The notes under the pieces were generated by a model, which saw only the letters and a program-made list of their open reading frames with translations, was not told the DNA's origin and searched no databases. From Bacteroidales bacterium (GTDB lineage Bacteria; Bacteroidota; Bacteroidia; Bacteroidales; UBA12170), in the NCBI GenBank assembly GCA_029938465.1, contig JAOZUW010000011.1, forward strand, positions 1-36,803: DNA of 36,803 nt, in the 5' to 3' direction. The stretch's first letter is position 1. Every line of letters begins with the position of its first letter. The translations under genes were made by a program, and so were the position numbers. This document shows, piece by piece, positions 34,212-36,803 of the stretch.

Positions 34212-34241
34212 TTGTCATTAATAATATTCTGTGTACTTTTG
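34212..34241 (+). promoter_or_regulatory. Bacteroidota-type promoter of rpsA
   Basis: TTG (34212-34214, within TTTG), exactly 19 bases, then TACTTTTG (34234-34241): a full match to the -33/-7 consensus. Transcription should start at about 34245-34248. Confidence 0.8.
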
Positions 34242-34243
34242 CA

Positions 34244-34308
34244 GCCCCGTTTCAAAATGTGCAATTAATTGATTATTAACCTGGTTTGATATTTTGTGTA
34301 AATGGGGC
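34244..34308 (+). promoter_or_regulatory. Structured 5' leader of rpsA mRNA
   Basis: GCCCCGTTT (34244-34252) can pair with AAATGGGGC (34300-34308), and directly inside, CAAAAT (34253-34258) with ATTTTG (34291-34296), leaving a 3-base TGT bulge: 15 pairs including one G-T. A small TTAAT/ATTAA hairpin fits inside. The stem begins nearly at the predicted transcript 5' end and stops about 70 bases before the rpsA ATG. No T-run follows, so it is not a terminator. S1 represses its own mRNA in E. coli, so an autoregulatory leader is plausible; this is inference. Confidence 0.55.
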
Positions 34309-34378
34309 AAAATATAAGCCGCAAATTATTGTCTACAACTGTAAAAAAACAGGGAAAAGGCATAAGAAGTTCAAAATA

Positions 34379-36370
34379 ATGAGCGAAGAAATTAAAAAAG
34401 CTGAAGAGCAAGCTGCTGATGCAGTAAAACAAGAAGAAAAAACTGAGGTAGTAGAAACTCCTAAAGCTGAAGCAAAAGTGGAAGAAGTAGAAGCTCCTAA
34501 AGCTGAAGTAAAAGTGGAAGAAGTAGAAGCTCCAAAAGTAGAAGAGAAAGTAACTGAAAAAGAAGCTCCAAAAGCAGAAAAAAAAGTTGCTGAGAAAAAA
34601 GAAGAAAAAGCTGAAGAAGTTCCATTTGATTGGGATGCTTTTGGTAAAAAGCAAGAGGTTTATTCTGCTGACGAGCGTACTCAGCTCGAGGACATGTACA
34701 GCCAAACATTAAAAACCATTAATGAGAACGAAGTAATTGAAGGTATAATAGTATCTATTAGTACTCGTGAAATAGTGGTTAATATTGGCTACAAATCTGA
34801 TGGTTTAATCCCTTCATCTGAAGTGAGATATAATCCTGATTTGAAAATTGGTGATAAAATTGAGGTTTATGTAGAAAACCAAGAAGACCTTAAAGGTCAG
34901 TTACAGTTATCTCATAAAAAAGCTAGAATCTTACAAAGTTGGGATCGTGTGAATAAAGCCCATGATAACGACGAAATTATTACAGGTTTTGTGAAAAGCC
35001 GTACAAAAGGTGGATTAATTGTTGATGTATTTGGTATCGATTCATTCTTACCAGGTTCTCAAATTGATGTGAAGCCTATCCGTGACTATGACATCTATGT
35101 TGGAAAGAATATGGAATTCAAAGTGGTTAAAATCAACCATGAATTCAAAAATGTTGTAGTATCTCACAAAGCACTTATCGAAGATGAATTAGAAGCTCAA
35201 AAAGCTGAAATCATTGCTAAACTAGAAAAAGGTCAAGTATTAGAAGGTACTGTTAAGAATATTACTTCTTATGGTGTATTTATCGATCTTGGTGGTGTTG
35301 ACGGTTTGGTTCATATCACAGACTTAAGCTGGGGACGTATTTCTCACCCAGAAGAGATTGTGAAATTAGATGAGAAAATCAATGTGGTAATCTTAGATTT
35401 TGATGAGAATAAAAAACGTATTGCTTTAGGTTTAAAACAATTAACTCCTCATCCTTGGGATTCTTTAAGTACTGAACTTAAAGTTAATGATCAAGTAAAA
35501 GGTAAAGTGGTTGTAATAGCTGATTATGGTGCGTTTATTGAAATTCAACCAGGTGTTGAAGGTTTGATTCACGTTTCTGAAATGAGCTGGTCTCAGCACT
35601 TAAGAACTGCACACGACTTTGTAAAAGTAGGTGATGAAGTTGACGCTGTTATTTTAACTCTAGATCGTGAAGAGCGCAAAATGTCTCTTGGAATGAAACA
35701 ATTAATTCCAGATCCATGGGCTGATATTGCAACTAAATATCCTGTGAAATCTAAGCATAAAGCTACCGTTAGAAACTTTACTAACTTCGGTATTTTTGTT
35801 GAATTAGAAGAAGGTGTTGATGGTTTAATTCATATTTCTGACCTTTCTTGGTCTAAGAAAATCAAACATCCAGCTGAATTTACAAAAATTGGTGAAGAGT
35901 TAGAAGTATTGGTTCTTGAAGTAGACGAAGAAAATCGTAGATTATCATTAGGTCATAAGCAGTTAGAAGAAAATCCTTGGGATGTATTTGAGACCGTTTT
36001 CTCTGTAAATTCAACTCATAAAGGAACTATCCTATCTGTAAATGAAAAAGGTGCTATTGTTTCTTTACCTTATGGTGTTGAAGGATTTGCTCCTAACCGT
36101 CATTTGAAGAAAGAAGATAATTCTAAAGTTGCTGTTGATGATTCAATGGAGTTTGTAGTGATTGAATTCTCTAAAGATAGTAAGAAAATTATTCTTTCTC
36201 ACGTGAATACTTGGAGAGCTCCAGAAGATAAACCAGCTGCAAAACGTAGTGGTGGATCTCATACTAAGCAAGCTGTTAGGCGACATAACGAATCAAACGA
36301 GGGTACTACTCTTGGTGATATCGCAAATAGCGAATTAGCTAAACTAAAGTCTCAATTGGAAGGAAAATAG
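34379..36370 (+). CDS. rpsA: 30S ribosomal protein S1
   Basis: This protein of 663 residues starts at MSEEIKKAEEQ; the upstream open frame (from 34286) runs through the leader and is not coding. Residues ~1-85 are an acidic/Lys-rich tail with four 12-residue repeats, ending at VPFDWDAFGKKQEVY. Six S1 (OB-fold) domains follow, starting at about residues 117, 203, 290, 375, 460 and 545 (GIIVSISTREIVVNIG, GTVKNITSYGVFIDLGG, ATVRNFTNFGIFVELEE and others). The Ser-rich/basic end includes AAKRSGGSHTKQAVRRH. S1 binds mRNA on the 30S subunit and is needed for initiation on mRNAs without strong SD sites, the normal case in Bacteroidota. A promoter, a folded leader and a terminator flank it. Confidence 0.95.
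   Translation: MSEEIKKAEEQAADAVKQEEKTEVVETPKAEAKVEEVEAPKAEVKVEEVEAPKVEEKVTEKEAPKAEKKVAEKKEEKAEEVPFDWDAFGKKQEVYSADERTQLEDMYSQTLKTINENEVIEGIIVSISTREIVVNIGYKSDGLIPSSEVRYNPDLKIGDKIEVYVENQEDLKGQLQLSHKKARILQSWDRVNKAHDNDEIITGFVKSRTKGGLIVDVFGIDSFLPGSQIDVKPIRDYDIYVGKNMEFKVVKINHEFKNVVVSHKALIEDELEAQKAEIIAKLEKGQVLEGTVKNITSYGVFIDLGGVDGLVHITDLSWGRISHPEEIVKLDEKINVVILDFDENKKRIALGLKQLTPHPWDSLSTELKVNDQVKGKVVVIADYGAFIEIQPGVEGLIHVSEMSWSQHLRTAHDFVKVGDEVDAVILTLDREERKMSLGMKQLIPDPWADIATKYPVKSKHKATVRNFTNFGIFVELEEGVDGLIHISDLSWSKKIKHPAEFTKIGEELEVLVLEVDEENRRLSLGHKQLEENPWDVFETVFSVNSTHKGTILSVNEKGAIVSLPYGVEGFAPNRHLKKEDNSKVAVDDSMEFVVIEFSKDSKKIILSHVNTWRAPEDKPAAKRSGGSHTKQAVRRHNESNEGTTLGDIANSELAKLKSQLEGK
34457..34600 (+). repeat. 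Four 36-bp in-frame tandem repeats in rpsA
   Basis: Units start at 34457, 34493, 34529 and 34565 and encode TPKAEAKVEEVE, APKAEVKVEEVE, APKVEEKVTEKE and APKAEKKVAEKK. Units 1 and 2 are almost identical in DNA (two base differences); 3 and 4 have diverged. They lie in the disordered N-terminal tail, so copy number can vary without breaking the frame. Confidence 0.85.
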
Positions 36371-36402
36371 ATTTTTCAATATTGAAGATAAATAAGATGG
36401 AA

Positions 36403-36430
36403 GTCCAGGTTTTTACCTGGGCTTTTTTTT
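36403..36430 (+). terminator. Intrinsic terminator of rpsA
   Basis: GTCCAGGT (36403-36410) and ACCTGGGC (36415-36422) form an 8-bp stem (one G-T) with a TTTT loop, followed directly by eight Ts. It is 33 bases after the rpsA stop. Confidence 0.92.
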
Positions 36431-36803
36431 ATGTGCAACCTAGGCTTTCTAGTTCTGTAATGCAGATTTTCTTGGATCAAGGTGATTTTCTGGGGGAAAT
36501 GAAAAAATGTAAGATCATTGATATTCTAGAATACCAAAGTTTCAAAGTTACTCCAGGAATATCAGATATATAGCTGTCAATATTAAAATCAGATATATTC
36601 TATTTTATATATGTACTTTCTTCATGATAAGAACCGAGCATAAGAATAGTCTTAATCAATGTGAGATGATTACTTTTAGCGAGCTCTATCTGACCAAAAA
36701 ATAAAATTACTATCAGATAAAAGTACTAAAGAATCTTGTCCAAACAATCCCCTGCCCTCCTCTTCACAAATAATGATTTATCTAACGAAGTAGAAAAATA
36801 ATG
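36431..36803. other. Terminal stretch without a convincing gene
   Basis: About 370 bases after the rpsA terminator contain only short open frames. The plus-strand frame that reaches 36573 runs through the terminator and lacks known motifs. On the minus strand a frame is open from the right edge to a stop at 36726-36728 (25 codons), too short to judge; it could be the end of a gene outside the window. No repeat, tRNA or promoter with both boxes was seen. Confidence 0.5.

Noticed and set aside
34286-34378. N-terminal extension of rpsA
   Set aside because: The frame starts at a TTG downstream of the promoter inside the folded leader; the canonical start is MSEEIKK at 34379.
34457-34600. CRISPR-like array
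   Set aside because: The 36-bp units are contiguous with no spacers and encode S1 residues in frame.
34265-34705. Leftward Phe/Ser-rich open frame opposite rpsA
   Set aside because: It is the antisense of the Lys/Glu repeat tail and of the leader; composition is an artefact of the repeats.
36382-36573. Short open frame after rpsA
   Set aside because: It runs through the rpsA terminator and has no motif.

Overview
The window looks like a chromosomal segment of a low-GC member of the Bacteroidota. The evidence is: a SusC/SusD pair; C-terminal type IX secretion (T9SS) sorting domains on large secreted proteins; promoters of the Bacteroidota form (TTG, 19 nt, TAnnTTTG), clearest before rpsF and rpsA; the rpsF-rpsR-rplI order; and few visible Shine-Dalgarno sequences. 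No tRNA, rRNA, CRISPR array, insertion sequence or phage gene was seen. Nothing here allows a species name.

Layout. At 1-6100 there is a frameshifted CAP-domain gene cut by the left edge, a DUF1343 (NamZ-like) muramidase, a LolC/E-type permease, a DUF58 protein, thioredoxin, a DUF438/hemerythrin/PAS protein and a 76-residue Cys/His-rich membrane peptide. At 6200-9050 there is a TrmH/SpoU methyltransferase, the rplI-rpsR-rpsF operon (leftward), divergent shikimate kinase and a 57-residue BFD-like [2Fe-2S] protein. At 9100-12486 there is a small outer-membrane barrel candidate and a hybrid histidine kinase whose 3' end overlaps murB on the other strand. At 12461-18470 there is a leftward block: murB, a hydantoinase/dihydropyrimidinase, a YgjV-GNAT fusion, a GT2 fused to a degenerate polyprenyl-glycosylphosphotransferase-like half, and an N-acetylglucosamine-kinase-like gene. 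A rightward YtcJ-type amidohydrolase lipoprotein diverges from that kinase across a 21-bp palindrome.

The most notable region is 20375-34066. A LacI-type regulator with a palindrome before its start is followed on the same strand by susC, susD and three successive paralogous multidomain proteins of about 840 residues. Each ends in a PNGase F-like (peptide-N4-glycan amidase) module and a T9SS sorting domain, and a strong hairpin closes the run. I infer a polysaccharide-utilisation-type locus specialised in glycoproteins: the three secreted enzymes would cut N-glycans (or related amide-linked glycans) from protein and SusCD would import a product. The locus has no glycoside hydrolase inside it. 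All three copies keep the Asp and Glu aligned with the PNGase F catalytic residues, but they lack the Cys pair that flanks that Glu in the Elizabethkingia enzyme and share an unusual Cys/His-rich loop. The N-acetylglucosamine kinase about 2 kb upstream could serve the same catabolism, but that link is inference.

The window ends with rpsA (ribosomal protein S1, six S1 repeats). It has a textbook Bacteroidota promoter, a 5' leader that can fold into a long stem beginning almost at the predicted transcription start, an N-terminal tail made of four 12-residue repeats, and a good terminator. The last ~370 bases hold no convincing gene.
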